This document shows positions 1 through 8,779 of a stretch of 64,000 bases of DNA, piece by piece; within the stretch, counting starts at the first letter, position 1, and each line of letters opens with the position of its first letter. The DNA lies in NCBI RefSeq assembly GCF_013409995.1, contig NZ_JACCBX010000012.1:145648-209647 (forward strand), given 5' to 3'. Under the pieces are notes generated by a model, which did no database searches, was not told the origin of the DNA, and saw only the letters and a list, made by a program, of their open reading frames with translations. Position numbers and translations under genes: made by a program. The DNA comes from Neobacillus driksii. GTDB taxonomy: Bacteria > Bacillota > Bacilli > Bacillales > Cytobacillaceae.

Positions 1-260
1 TGAAATACTGGCGGATGGCGAGAAATACTGGCGGATGGCGAGAAATACTGGCGGATGGCGAGAAATACTGGCGGATAGCGAGAAATACTGGCGGATGGCG
101 AGAAATACTGGCGGATGGCGAGAAATACTGGCGGATGGGGGAAATTACTGGAGGATAGCGAGAAATACTGGCGAATAGCGAGAAATACTGGCGGATGGCA
201 GGATTTAGTTGTGGATAGCAAGATTTAGTTGGGGATTGCAGAAAATTTTCTCGGATAAAT
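1..260. repeat. tandem array of 20-bp units upstream of recQ
   Basis: Thirteen consecutive 20-bp blocks can be laid out from base 1. The first ten follow agaaatactggcggatggcg with few changes. Blocks at 201 and 221 switch to a ggatttagttgtggatagca-like variant, and the block at 241 is degenerate. Conservation decays toward recQ, and the array probably continues left of the window. There are no spacers, so it is not CRISPR. The unit is not palindromic and the period is not a multiple of three, so it is not coding. Function unknown. Confidence 0.95.
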
Positions 261-311
261 CTAAAAAGAGGTATAATGATAGAAGATTAAATAGTAGAAG
301 GGGGAGACGTT

Positions 312-2441
312 TTGTTATTTGAAAAAGCTCAACAATTGTTAGAATCTCATTTTGGCTATTCATCCTTTCGAAATGGGCAGGAGCTTGCTATCCAATCTGT
401 ATTAGCTGGAGAAAACACGATTTGTGTTATGCCAACTGGCGGAGGAAAATCAATTTGTTATCAAATTCCTGCACTTGTTCTACCTGGTACCACGATTGTA
501 ATATCCCCGTTAATCTCACTTATGAAGGATCAAGTCGATGCCCTCGTACAGGTAGGAATTCCTGCAACTTTTATCAATAGCTCACTCAATTACAATGAAG
601 CCAACCAACGAATCTGGGAAGCAAAACAAGGAATGTACAAGCTCCTCTATGTAGCACCCGAGCGGCTAGAATCTCGTGAATTTATCGAGGACCTTAAACA
701 AATGGACATTCCTTTAGTAGCCGTTGATGAAGCACATTGTATCTCGCAATGGGGACATGATTTTCGCCCAAGCTACCGCCATATCCAGCAAATGGTCCGA
801 AGCCTTCCGCAAAAACCGAATGTTATTGCTCTAACCGCAACCGCAACACCAAGGGTTCGGGACGATATCTGTGAAACTCTCAATATCGAAGAAGAGAATT
901 CAATCATTACTGGATTCGAAAGAGAGAACCTTACTTTTTCTGTGATTAAAGGTCAAGACAGACTTCACTTTGTTAGAGATTATTTAAAAAAGAATGAAAA
1001 AGAAGCAGGCATCATCTATGCAGCCACCCGGAAAAACGTTGACCAGCTTTATGAAAGACTAAAAAAGGAAAACATCAATGTCGCCCGTTATCATGCAGGA
1101 ATGGGGGACGCCGAGCGCATCAGCGAGCAGGATCGATTTCTAAAAGATGAGGCCTCCGTGATGGTGGCAACATCAGCTTTTGGGATGGGAATCGATAAGT
1201 CCAACATCCGATATGTCCTCCATTTCCAACTCCCCAAAAATATGGAGAGCTACTATCAAGAGGCGGGACGTGCTGGCAGGGACGGACTTGAGAGTGAATG
1301 TATTCTCCTTTATTCCTCTCAGGATGTCCAAGTTCAACGTTTTTTAATTGACCAATCGAGTGATCGGTCCCGTATTCATGCGGAACTTGAAAAGCTGCAG
1401 CAAATGGTCGACTATTGCCACACAGAAAACTGTTTGCAAGAGTTTATATTAAAATATTTCGGGGAAACAGAAACCGAGACATGCGGAAGGTGTGGGAATT
1501 GTCTCGATTCCCGCTCAAGCAACGATGTAACAAAAGAAGCGCAAATGGTAATGTCTTGTATAATCCGAATGGGACAGAGATTTGGGAAAACACTGACAGC
1601 ACAAGTACTAACAGGATCCAAGAATAAAAAAGTGACAGAAATGGGCTTTGATAAGCTTACTACGTACGGAATTATGAAGGAAAAAGGTTCAAAGGAGGTC
1701 AGTGATTTTATCGAGTTCTTAATCTCTCAAGAACTAATTGCAATTGAACAAGGACAATTTCCTACTATATTTGTTTCTCCTAAAGGAAAAGATGTCTTGC
1801 TTGGAAAAGAACAAGTCCATCGCAGAGAAACTGTTAAAGTTAGAGAAATTTCAAAGGATGACCCATTGTTCGAAACCTTACGTGAAGTAAGAAGGGCGAT
1901 TGCTGAAACAGAAAACGTGCCTCCATTTGTTATATTTTCTGATGCTGCGTTAAAGGATATGTGTGCTAGACTGCCGAGGACAAACGAGGAATTTTTAAAT
2001 GTAAGTGGAGTAGGAGAACACAAACTGAAGAAATATGGACTTGATTTTATTCAAGCCATTCGTTCATTTTGTGAAGCACATCCAGAACGCCAAGCAGAGC
2101 ATTCACAGGCTGCTACTCCCAAAAAAGCAACTAAAAAAGCAGTTGGTGATTCACACTTAGAGACCTTCCTGTTGCACGAGCAAAACGTATCAATAGAACA
2201 AATTGCCCAAAAACGTGATCTGGCACTGAGCACGGTTGAAAACCATTTAATTCAATGTGCACAACAAGGAATGTCAGTAGATTTCACCAGGCTTATTCCC
2301 GCTGATTATCTTCAATTAATAGAAAACGTAGTGGCAGAGGTTGGCAGAGATCGTTTAAAGCCCATTAAAGAACAGTTACCTGAAGAAGTAAGTTACTTCA
2401 TGATAAAAGGGTATTTATACTTTTTGTGTAAAAATAAATAA
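312..2441 (+). CDS. recQ: ATP-dependent DNA helicase RecQ
   Basis: This is a 3'-5' superfamily 2 DNA helicase acting in recombination and replication-fork repair. The Walker A motif PTGGGKS lies at residues 41-47 and the DEAH box at about 139-142 (DEAHCISQWGHDFRPSY). The helicase C domain carries the AGRAGRDG arginine-finger region, followed by the four-cysteine zinc site near 374-400. An HRDC domain covers about 520-590, and an extra C-terminal helix-turn-helix segment makes it about 709 aa, longer than E. coli RecQ. The start is TTG behind the strong GGGGGAG at about 300. A TATAAT at 272-277 is a plausible -10 element. It is monocistronic, ending at a strong terminator. Confidence 0.95.
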   Translation: MLFEKAQQLLESHFGYSSFRNGQELAIQSVLAGENTICVMPTGGGKSICYQIPALVLPGTTIVISPLISLMKDQVDALVQVGIPATFINSSLNYNEANQRIWEAKQGMYKLLYVAPERLESREFIEDLKQMDIPLVAVDEAHCISQWGHDFRPSYRHIQQMVRSLPQKPNVIALTATATPRVRDDICETLNIEEENSIITGFERENLTFSVIKGQDRLHFVRDYLKKNEKEAGIIYAATRKNVDQLYERLKKENINVARYHAGMGDAERISEQDRFLKDEASVMVATSAFGMGIDKSNIRYVLHFQLPKNMESYYQEAGRAGRDGLESECILLYSSQDVQVQRFLIDQSSDRSRIHAELEKLQQMVDYCHTENCLQEFILKYFGETETETCGRCGNCLDSRSSNDVTKEAQMVMSCIIRMGQRFGKTLTAQVLTGSKNKKVTEMGFDKLTTYGIMKEKGSKEVSDFIEFLISQELIAIEQGQFPTIFVSPKGKDVLLGKEQVHRRETVKVREISKDDPLFETLREVRRAIAETENVPPFVIFSDAALKDMCARLPRTNEEFLNVSGVGEHKLKKYGLDFIQAIRSFCEAHPERQAEHSQAATPKKATKKAVGDSHLETFLLHEQNVSIEQIAQKRDLALSTVENHLIQCAQQGMSVDFTRLIPADYLQLIENVVAEVGRDRLKPIKEQLPEEVSYFMIKGYLYFLCKNK

Positions 2442-2450
2442 GAATAGAAG

Positions 2451-2486
2451 AAAACACTGGATTCAACTCACATCCAGTGTTTTTCA
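2451..2486 (+). terminator. rho-independent terminator of recQ
   Basis: The arms AAAACACTGGA and TCCAGTGTTTT form an 11-bp stem with the T-run directly after. It lies 10 bases after the recQ stop. Confidence 0.9.
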
Positions 2487-2589
2487 TTGTTTATCATAGA
2501 TTATAAAATGCGTTGCAAATTATTTATGTAAATTGTCATCTGCCGTGCTAATTTGTTGATATTTCCCGGGAATTTGTCGATAAAGAATT

Positions 2590-3393
2590 TCATTCCTTAT
2601 ACTCATCCAAAAAAGGTTTATTAACAAAATGATACATCCAAGCCATTAATATACCTCCGCCAATCAAGTTGCCAATGGTTACTGGGATTAGGTTATGGAA
2701 AACACCGCCCCATGAGATTGTCCCAGGATGATTCAACACTAGCGCAATGGCAAACGTACACATATTGGCAATGCTGTGCTCATAGCCGGAAATAAAAAAG
2801 CAGAATACAAAAAGCATCATCGAAAACATTTTTGGTCCGTCGCCTTTTAGACCCATTGGGATAAAGAAGGCTAGACAAACGAGCCAATTACACAGAATTC
2901 CTCGAAAAAACAATTCCATCGTTGGAACTTGCATTTTCTTTTCGACAACACTTAATAAAAAGCCATTAACCGATGATTCTTCGTAAAGACCTGTTGTGAA
3001 AATTAAAAAAGCAAAAACTGCTGCACCTAAAATATTTCCTATGTAGCTGCTAACCCAGAGCTGGGTCACTTCTAACCAAGCCATTTTCCTTCTTAGTGCT
3101 GCATAGGTATAATAAAAAGTATTACCAGTAAACAAATCTCCTCCGCCGTAGGCTATTAAAATAATTGCTGCCCCAAAGGTAAGGGCGGCCATCGGGTAGG
3201 CAAACGGGGAATGTTCCAAATAAAAGTAGTTACCAGTCTTAAAAGCAACGATTACACCAAATCCGATAAACATACTTGCTAGCATGGCTCGTAAAATATA
3301 CCTTAACCTGCTTTGTCTATAGATTTTTACTTTCTTTAACGCCAGCTTTTCTACCTCACTCAAGAGCGGCATTTCCATTTTTCTTATCACCAT
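2590..3393 (-). CDS. formate/nitrite transporter (FNT) family channel
   Basis: This is an integral membrane protein of the FocA/NirC family, which form pentameric channels for small monovalent anions such as formate, nitrite or hydrosulfide. About six membrane segments are visible, and the segment GGDLFTGNTFYY matches the family signature. The 267-aa length is typical. Which anion it carries cannot be read from sequence, but a nitrate-reductase-like operon lies 18 kb away in the window. The annotated ATG is 3393. The downstream ATG at 3378, preceded by GGTGAT, is an equally good start. It is a single gene transcribed away from the radical SAM gene. Confidence 0.85.
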   Translation of the reverse strand: MVIRKMEMPLLSEVEKLALKKVKIYRQSRLRYILRAMLASMFIGFGVIVAFKTGNYFYLEHSPFAYPMAALTFGAAIILIAYGGGDLFTGNTFYYTYAALRRKMAWLEVTQLWVSSYIGNILGAAVFAFLIFTTGLYEESSVNGFLLSVVEKKMQVPTMELFFRGILCNWLVCLAFFIPMGLKGDGPKMFSMMLFVFCFFISGYEHSIANMCTFAIALVLNHPGTISWGGVFHNLIPVTIGNLIGGGILMAWMYHFVNKPFLDEYKE

Positions 3394-3569
3394 CCATCGA
3401 TAACAAATTCTATCTTTTTAGTGTCAATCATAGTACATTAAATTATGCATGCATAGAATAATAGATAAATTACTAACATAAGTTTCTTAAAAAGCATTAA
3501 ATTATCCATAAAAACCATATTTCGGCTATAATGAAGTGGTTTTTCTAATACTGTTCTAAGGAGTTTGCT

Positions 3570-4688
3570 ATGTCCTATTTGAAAAAGATAACCCCTGATT
3601 ATGATCCATGGGAAGCTTATAATGATATAAAGCAATACAGAAAACCGCAGCTTACCAATATCGAATTCACGACAACAACTTTATGTAATATGCGCTGTGA
3701 GCATTGTGCAGTAGGTTACACCCTTCAAACAAAAGATCCTGCAGCACTTCCGCTGGATTTGCTTTTGCAGAGATTAGATGAAATTCCAACTCTTCGGTCA
3801 CTTAGTATTACAGGTGGCGAGCCGATGCTTTCCTTGTCTTCTATAAAAAATTACGTGGTGCCGATATTAAAATATGCACATGAACATGGAGTTCGGACGC
3901 AAATCAATTCGAATTTAACGCTCGATTTAGCACGCTATGAATTAATTATTCCTTATTTGGATGTTTTACATATCTCGCATAATTGGGGAACAGTAGATGA
4001 TTTTGTTGAAGGTGGATTTGCTAGGATGGCAAATAAACCTGATTTCAAACAACGAGAAAAGTATTTTAACAGGATGATAGAAAACAGCAGGGAATTAGTA
4101 AAGGCTGGTGTCATGGTATCTGCGGAAACAATGCTTAACAAACGAACTTTGCCGCATCTGGAGAAAATTCATCGCCAAATTGTTGATGAGATGCTGTGTC
4201 AGCGACATGAGGTTCACCCTATGTATCCAAGTGATTTTGCTAGTAATCTAGAAACGTTATCTCTGAATGAAATTAGAGAAGCTATTCATCATTTATTAGA
4301 TGTTCGTGATGATAATGTATGGATGCTTTTTGGTACACTTCCTTTTTATGCGTGCAGTCATAAAGAAGAGGATTTAAAGCTATTAACTAGACTCTATCAA
4401 AGCAGGAATGTAACGGTTAGAAATGATCCGGATGGACGGTCACGTCTAAATGTTAATATTTTTAATGGGGATATTATCGTTACTGATTTCGGTGATACAC
4501 CGCCACTCGGGAATGTCCTAAATACAAAGCTGACCGACGCGTATGAAAACTGGCAATCTTCTGCGATTGCTAAGGAATTGAGTTGTCATTGTCCAGCTGT
4601 ATCGTGTCTTGGTCCGAATATTTTAGTTAAAAATAGTTATTATCAGGATTTGGATTTTTCTAATCTCCAAAACAATATAAGCAAATAA
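3570..4688 (+). CDS. yfkAB: radical SAM protein of the YfkAB type (CxCxxxxC C-terminus)
   Basis: This radical SAM enzyme has the SAM/4Fe-4S motif CNMRCEHC at residues 39-46, spaced CxxxCxxC, followed by the glycine-rich ITGGEP. The C-terminal CHCPAVSC at 339-346 is the CxCxxxxC signature that defines the YfkAB family and probably binds an auxiliary cluster. The substrate is unknown. The AAGGAG RBS sits just before ATG 3570, and a TATAAT at 3527-3532 is a likely -10 with a weak -35. The gene is monocistronic. The length of 372 aa suits the intact YfkAB protein, which was first annotated as two ORFs in B. subtilis. Confidence 0.85.
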   Translation: MSYLKKITPDYDPWEAYNDIKQYRKPQLTNIEFTTTTLCNMRCEHCAVGYTLQTKDPAALPLDLLLQRLDEIPTLRSLSITGGEPMLSLSSIKNYVVPILKYAHEHGVRTQINSNLTLDLARYELIIPYLDVLHISHNWGTVDDFVEGGFARMANKPDFKQREKYFNRMIENSRELVKAGVMVSAETMLNKRTLPHLEKIHRQIVDEMLCQRHEVHPMYPSDFASNLETLSLNEIREAIHHLLDVRDDNVWMLFGTLPFYACSHKEEDLKLLTRLYQSRNVTVRNDPDGRSRLNVNIFNGDIIVTDFGDTPPLGNVLNTKLTDAYENWQSSAIAKELSCHCPAVSCLGPNILVKNSYYQDLDFSNLQNNISK

Positions 4689-4713
4689 AAAAGCAGGAGC
4701 TCCTGCTTTTTTT
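4686..4713 (+). terminator. rho-independent terminator after yfkAB
   Basis: A near-perfect palindrome AAAAGCAGGAGCTCCTGCTTTT followed by a T-run overlaps the yfkAB stop codon. Confidence 0.9.
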
Positions 4714-4801
4714 CTTTTGACGACTATTTGATTGATAAACAGAAGGTTTTTGATTAAACTTAGGAAATCATAAAAAGAAAGTGTAATGTGGTGACGGTTA
4801 G

Positions 4802-5563
4802 ATGGAAAATGAAAAAACACTTACATATGAAATAATGGAAGTATGTTTGCTTGCGGGAAAAATTATGCTTCAAAGTGGTGGAGAAACCTATCGAGTTGAG
4901 GATACGATGATGAGAATGGCCGCTGCGTTTGGAATTGAAAATTCACACAGTTATGTAACGCCAACAGGGATTATTTTTTCAGCAGAAGGTGCTGAACCCA
5001 CCAAAACGAAATTAATTCGAATATCAACAAGGTCTACCGACTTAAAAAAAGTAGCTATGGTAAATAGTATTTCACGTAGGATTACTAGTGGTGAATTAAA
5101 TCTGGAATCAGCTCTAACACTTCTAAAAGAGCTCGATGCTTTAAATGTAACCTTTCCATTTATGGTTCAGGTTGCAGCAGCCTCGATTGCCAGTGGATGT
5201 TTTATGATTATGTTTATGGGTGAGTGGATTGATTTTATCCCAGCCATGTTATCTGGAGGAGTAGGTTATATCGGTTTTTTATACTTTCACCGTTATATAC
5301 CTGTGAAGTTTTTCTCAGAATTTTTGGCCTCATTCATTATTGGCTTACTATCCTTTTTCCTTGTGAAAATAGGAGCAGGGCAGCAGTTAGATAAAATTAT
5401 TATTGGGTCCGTGATGACGTTAGTTCCAGGGCTTTTAGTCACGAATGCAGTAAGAGATTTAATGGCGGGACATTTAGTTTCGGGATTATCTAAAGGTGCG
5501 GAAGCATTGTTAACAGCTTTTGCTATCGGATCTGGAATTGCAGTAGTTTTATCTTTTGTGTAA
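4802..5563 (+). CDS. threonine/serine exporter ThrE N-terminal-type subunit (DUF1212, YjjP-like)
   Basis: This is the larger half of a split ThrE-type amino acid exporter. Residues 1-110 are soluble and contain the conserved SGGETYRVEDTM segment. Residues 115-253 hold about five hydrophobic membrane helices. The partner half follows 13 bases later, as in E. coli yjjP-yjjB, and together they equal one ThrE protein. The proposed role is export of threonine, serine or a related small molecule across the cytoplasmic membrane. The substrate is assigned by family only. Confidence 0.85.
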   Translation: MENEKTLTYEIMEVCLLAGKIMLQSGGETYRVEDTMMRMAAAFGIENSHSYVTPTGIIFSAEGAEPTKTKLIRISTRSTDLKKVAMVNSISRRITSGELNLESALTLLKELDALNVTFPFMVQVAAASIASGCFMIMFMGEWIDFIPAMLSGGVGYIGFLYFHRYIPVKFFSEFLASFIIGLLSFFLVKIGAGQQLDKIIIGSVMTLVPGLLVTNAVRDLMAGHLVSGLSKGAEALLTAFAIGSGIAVVLSFV

Positions 5564-5576
5564 ATGGAGGTTTAAT

Positions 5577-6017
5577 GTGGATATCATTGGACAATTAATT
5601 ACAAGCTTTATTGCCACGGCCGCTTTTGGAGTGATTTTTAATGCACCAAAGGAGACGTTAGTAAAATGCGGACTTGTAGGAATGGGTGGATGGATTATCT
5701 ATTATATAGCGGAAAAGTATTCGGGAGATCCCGTTTTAGCCACATTAGGAGCCACCCTTTTTGTAGGGATAGTCAGTCAGGAGTTAGCTAAGTTTTATAA
5801 AACACCTGTTATTATTTTTAGTGTTGCAGGAATTATTCCTTTAGTTCCTGGTGGTTTAGCCTATGATACAATGAGAAACTTTGTCGAGGACGATTACTTT
5901 CAAGCATTAGCATTAGGAGCAAAAGTAACGTTACTATCAGGATCGATTGCATTTGGTCTTGTTTTTTCAGAAGTTATCAATCAAGTGGTACGAAAAATTA
6001 AGGCAGTACGGCCTTGA
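5577..6017 (+). CDS. threonine/serine exporter ThrE C-terminal-type subunit (DUF3815, YjjB-like)
   Basis: This 146-aa membrane protein of about four or five helices is the second half of the split exporter. It contains the conserved PGGLAYDTM segment. The start is taken as GTG 5577 (V-D-I-I-G-Q), because GGAGG at 5566-5570 is exactly six bases upstream; a TTG at 5556 would place this RBS inside the gene. It is almost certainly cotranscribed with the preceding subunit, and a terminator follows. Confidence 0.85.
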   Translation: MDIIGQLITSFIATAAFGVIFNAPKETLVKCGLVGMGGWIIYYIAEKYSGDPVLATLGATLFVGIVSQELAKFYKTPVIIFSVAGIIPLVPGGLAYDTMRNFVEDDYFQALALGAKVTLLSGSIAFGLVFSEVINQVVRKIKAVRP

Positions 6018-6036
6018 AATTCTTATAAATTGGACG

Positions 6037-6067
6037 AAGGCAGAGGAATATCCTCTGTCTTTTTTTG
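6037..6067 (+). terminator. terminator after the ThrE-type exporter; near copy lies at 9914
   Basis: The stem AAGGCAGAGGA / TCCTCTGTCTT with a short ATA loop is followed by a T-run. The 23 bases at 6028-6050 recur exactly at 9906-9928. Confidence 0.9.
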
Positions 6068-6072
6068 CTTAT

Positions 6073-6103
6073 TGTATATCCCTCCATGTAAAGATACATA
6101 CTA
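6073..6103 (+). promoter_or_regulatory. candidate sigma-G promoter of the ger operon
   Basis: TGTATA, an 18-base spacer, and CATACTA match the known forespore sigma-G pattern (-35 near TGAATA, -10 CATACTA). The position, 35 bases before the first ger gene, fits the forespore expression known for gerA-type operons. The match is seen in the sequence; the activity is inferred. Confidence 0.65.
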
Positions 6104-6137
6104 ACCTATCTTATTTCATAATGGGCGGGATTTCTCT

Positions 6138-7682
6138 ATGCTTTTTTTTCGAAAGTACCATAATAAAAAGAAGCAACAAAGTTCATTCCACATACAGAAC
6201 AATGACCTCTCAGAAAAGCTCATAAGTTCACAATTATTGGAAAATATTGCAGAAATACAGAACATTTTTAGTGAGACTCCCGATTTGGTTGTAAAGAACA
6301 TTGTCATAAAACAAACAAAGTGCCCAGCAGCTCTTGTTTATTTAAGCGGTCTTACAGATACAAAGACTATTAATAATCATGTTTTGAACCCACTTCTATT
6401 TGAGGTTGAAAAAGAGCAGAAGGACTTTGATGCTCAGGTATCACTTGGTGATGTTAAAGAGAATAATACATGGCAGAAAATTGAAAGTGCGATTCTAGCA
6501 GGAAATAGTGTCTTATTTATTGATAAGCGGAATAAGGCATTCATCTTTAATACTCAGGGATGGCCGCAAAGGGGGATTGAGGATACTACCATCGAGTCTT
6601 CCTTAAGAGGAGAACATCTAGGTTTCACAGAAACCGGCAGTACTAATATTGCTTTGATTCGCCGTCATATCCAAAACCGTGAGCTGAAAATGAAGGAAAT
6701 AACCGTTGGTGCAAGAGGGAATTTGAAGCTTACGATTATGTATTTAGCCGATGTTGCAAAACCGGAAGTATTAAAAGAGCTGGTGGACCGACTAAATAAA
6801 ATAGATGTCGACAGTATTTTAAATGCAGCCTCTTTAGCAGAATATATTGAGGACAACCCCTATTCTCCGTTTCCACAATTATTTATAACGGAACGTCCTG
6901 ATTTTGCGGCAGCGGAAATTTTACAGGGAAGAATCGTGACCGTAGTGGATCGATCTCCGAATGTCCTAATTGGACCGGCAACATTTGAAATTTTCTTCAA
7001 GAGTATGGATGATTATGGGGCAAGGTGGTTGGTGGCATCCTTTATTAGGCTTATGAGATATTTTGGATTTTTTGTGGCAATATTTCTACCGGCAACCTAT
7101 ATTGCTGTCATTGCCTTTCATTTTGAAATCATTCCATTAAAGCTGCTTTTATCCATTGGTGCTTCTCGAGAACGAGTGCCATTTCCGCCTTTTATTGAAG
7201 CAATTGTTATGGAAATCACCTTAGAAATGTTGCGGGAAGCGGGTATACGTCTGCCAGCCAAAATAGGTCAAACAGTTGGGATCGTTGGTGGTATTGTCAT
7301 TGGACAAGCGGCTGTTGAGGCTGGAATCGTAAGTAATATTATGGTGATTGTCGTAGCTTTGACAGCAATCGCTTCTTTTATTATTCCGAATTATGATATG
7401 GGAGCAGCCATTCGGATGCTTCGGTTTCCAATGATGATCGTAGCGTCATTTTTCGGATTTGTGGGACTTACTGTTGGATTAATGACATTAATTGCCCATT
7501 TTATTTCTCTTCAATCATTAGGTACACCTTATGGCAGTCCGATAGCTCCATTACGGTTCCCGGATTGGAAGGATCTATTTATTCGGTTCCCAGAGTGGTC
7601 TATTTTAAAGCGCCCTGAAAGTACTAGAGCCATTCAGACGCTAAAGGCTAAGTCTAATCGTTCAGAGGGTGACGAACATTGA
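6138..7682 (+). CDS. spore germination receptor subunit A (GerA/GerKA family)
   Basis: This is the A subunit of a germinant receptor in the inner spore membrane. A hydrophilic N-terminal region of about 290 residues precedes a C-terminal membrane domain of about five helices (VASFIRLMRYFGFFVAIFLP onward), with the conserved PFPPFIEAIVMEITLEMLREAG stretch. The 514-aa length is normal. It opens a three-gene A-B-C operon with overlapping ends and follows a sigma-G-like promoter. The germinant cannot be predicted. The paralogue (GerA, GerB or GerK type) is not resolved, so no symbol is given. Confidence 0.9.
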   Translation: MLFFRKYHNKKKQQSSFHIQNNDLSEKLISSQLLENIAEIQNIFSETPDLVVKNIVIKQTKCPAALVYLSGLTDTKTINNHVLNPLLFEVEKEQKDFDAQVSLGDVKENNTWQKIESAILAGNSVLFIDKRNKAFIFNTQGWPQRGIEDTTIESSLRGEHLGFTETGSTNIALIRRHIQNRELKMKEITVGARGNLKLTIMYLADVAKPEVLKELVDRLNKIDVDSILNAASLAEYIEDNPYSPFPQLFITERPDFAAAEILQGRIVTVVDRSPNVLIGPATFEIFFKSMDDYGARWLVASFIRLMRYFGFFVAIFLPATYIAVIAFHFEIIPLKLLLSIGASRERVPFPPFIEAIVMEITLEMLREAGIRLPAKIGQTVGIVGGIVIGQAAVEAGIVSNIMVIVVALTAIASFIIPNYDMGAAIRMLRFPMMIVASFFGFVGLTVGLMTLIAHFISLQSLGTPYGSPIAPLRFPDWKDLFIRFPEWSILKRPESTRAIQTLKAKSNRSEGDEH

Positions 7683-8779
7683 TTAAATATGCAAAAAATC
7701 AAATTACATTTATGCAATATATTTTTTTAATTCATGGTGTCCAAGTTGGTGTCGGTCTGTTAACATTGCCACGTGAATTAGCTGAAAAGGCAGGGACAGA
7801 TGGCTGGATTGCCCTTATTTTAGGCTGGTTATTTTCTACACTAGGTAGTTTAATCATTATTCAGGTGATGAAGAAATACCCTAATGGAACAATCATTGAT
7901 CTTTTGACCCACTTTTTTGGAAAATGGGTCGGGAAAATCGCTGCTTTTATCTTCGTTTTGTATTTCGCTTTTTTAGGATCCATCGTTTTTGTACGGGAAG
8001 GTCTGTTTATCCAGTTTTGGGTTTTACCACAGACAAACCTTTTTATCTTACTGTTACTCTTATCCATCCCCAGCTACCTGATTGTTAGAAATAATATTAC
8101 GATATTAGGCAGGTATGCGGAATTGGTGTTCTTTATGACGACATGGGTGCTCTTCTTTTATTCTACTCCTTTAAAAGAAGCTCACTGGCTTCATCTGCTT
8201 CCTTTTATTAAGGGAGGTTGGGAACCAATTCTTGCTGCGGCAAAAACAACTACTTTCTCCTTTTTAGGATTTGAAATCGCCTTTTTCCTATATCCTTTTT
8301 TGCAAAAAAAACAAAAAGCGTCCATTGGAATCGTCATTGCCAATATACTTACGCTGGCCGTATTTTTAATTGTAACGATCGTCGCGTTTACATTTTATAG
8401 TCCCGATGAAATTACCCAATATAAAGAACCAACCATTAATCTGTTAAAAATAGTTGAATTTAGATTTTTGGAACGGTTGGAAATTGTCTTTTTATCTTTG
8501 TATATATTTGTAATATCTACGACGGTACTGCCTCTCTTTTTTTCGACAGTCTTATCTGCCAGTCAATTATTTGGTAAACAAGATCACAGTAAATATGTAG
8601 TATGGTTATTACTTCTTAACCTTGTTTATGTTTTACTCCTACCCCAATCTCTTGGTGGAAATAGACAGCTTCAAAAAGAAATCGAGTCCATTAGTTTAAT
8701 ACTTGTGTATGTGTTTCCAATATGTTTATGGGTTTATCTCTGGCTTTATACTTGCCTGAAAAGGAGGGTCCTTAAATGA
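7679..8779 (+). CDS. spore germination receptor subunit B (GerAB/GerKB-type permease)
   Basis: This 366-aa polytopic protein of the endospore germination permease family belongs to the APC superfamily and has about ten helices. In known receptors the B subunit binds the germinant. The TTG start at 7679 overlaps the TGA of the A gene, so the two are translationally coupled. The N-terminus (QITFMQYIFLIHGVQVGVGL) is typical of GerB proteins. It acts with the A and C subunits in the inner membrane of the spore. Confidence 0.9.
   Translation: MIKYAKNQITFMQYIFLIHGVQVGVGLLTLPRELAEKAGTDGWIALILGWLFSTLGSLIIIQVMKKYPNGTIIDLLTHFFGKWVGKIAAFIFVLYFAFLGSIVFVREGLFIQFWVLPQTNLFILLLLLSIPSYLIVRNNITILGRYAELVFFMTTWVLFFYSTPLKEAHWLHLLPFIKGGWEPILAAAKTTTFSFLGFEIAFFLYPFLQKKQKASIGIVIANILTLAVFLIVTIVAFTFYSPDEITQYKEPTINLLKIVEFRFLERLEIVFLSLYIFVISTTVLPLFFSTVLSASQLFGKQDHSKYVVWLLLLNLVYVLLLPQSLGGNRQLQKEIESISLILVYVFPICLWVYLWLYTCLKRRVLK

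Noticed and set aside
1..260. CRISPR array
   Set aside because: The units are contiguous 20-bp tandem repeats without unique spacers, and no cas genes are present.
5947..6225. 92-codon frame across the ThrE/ger junction
   Set aside because: It crosses a terminator and a sigma-G-like promoter and overlaps both real genes.
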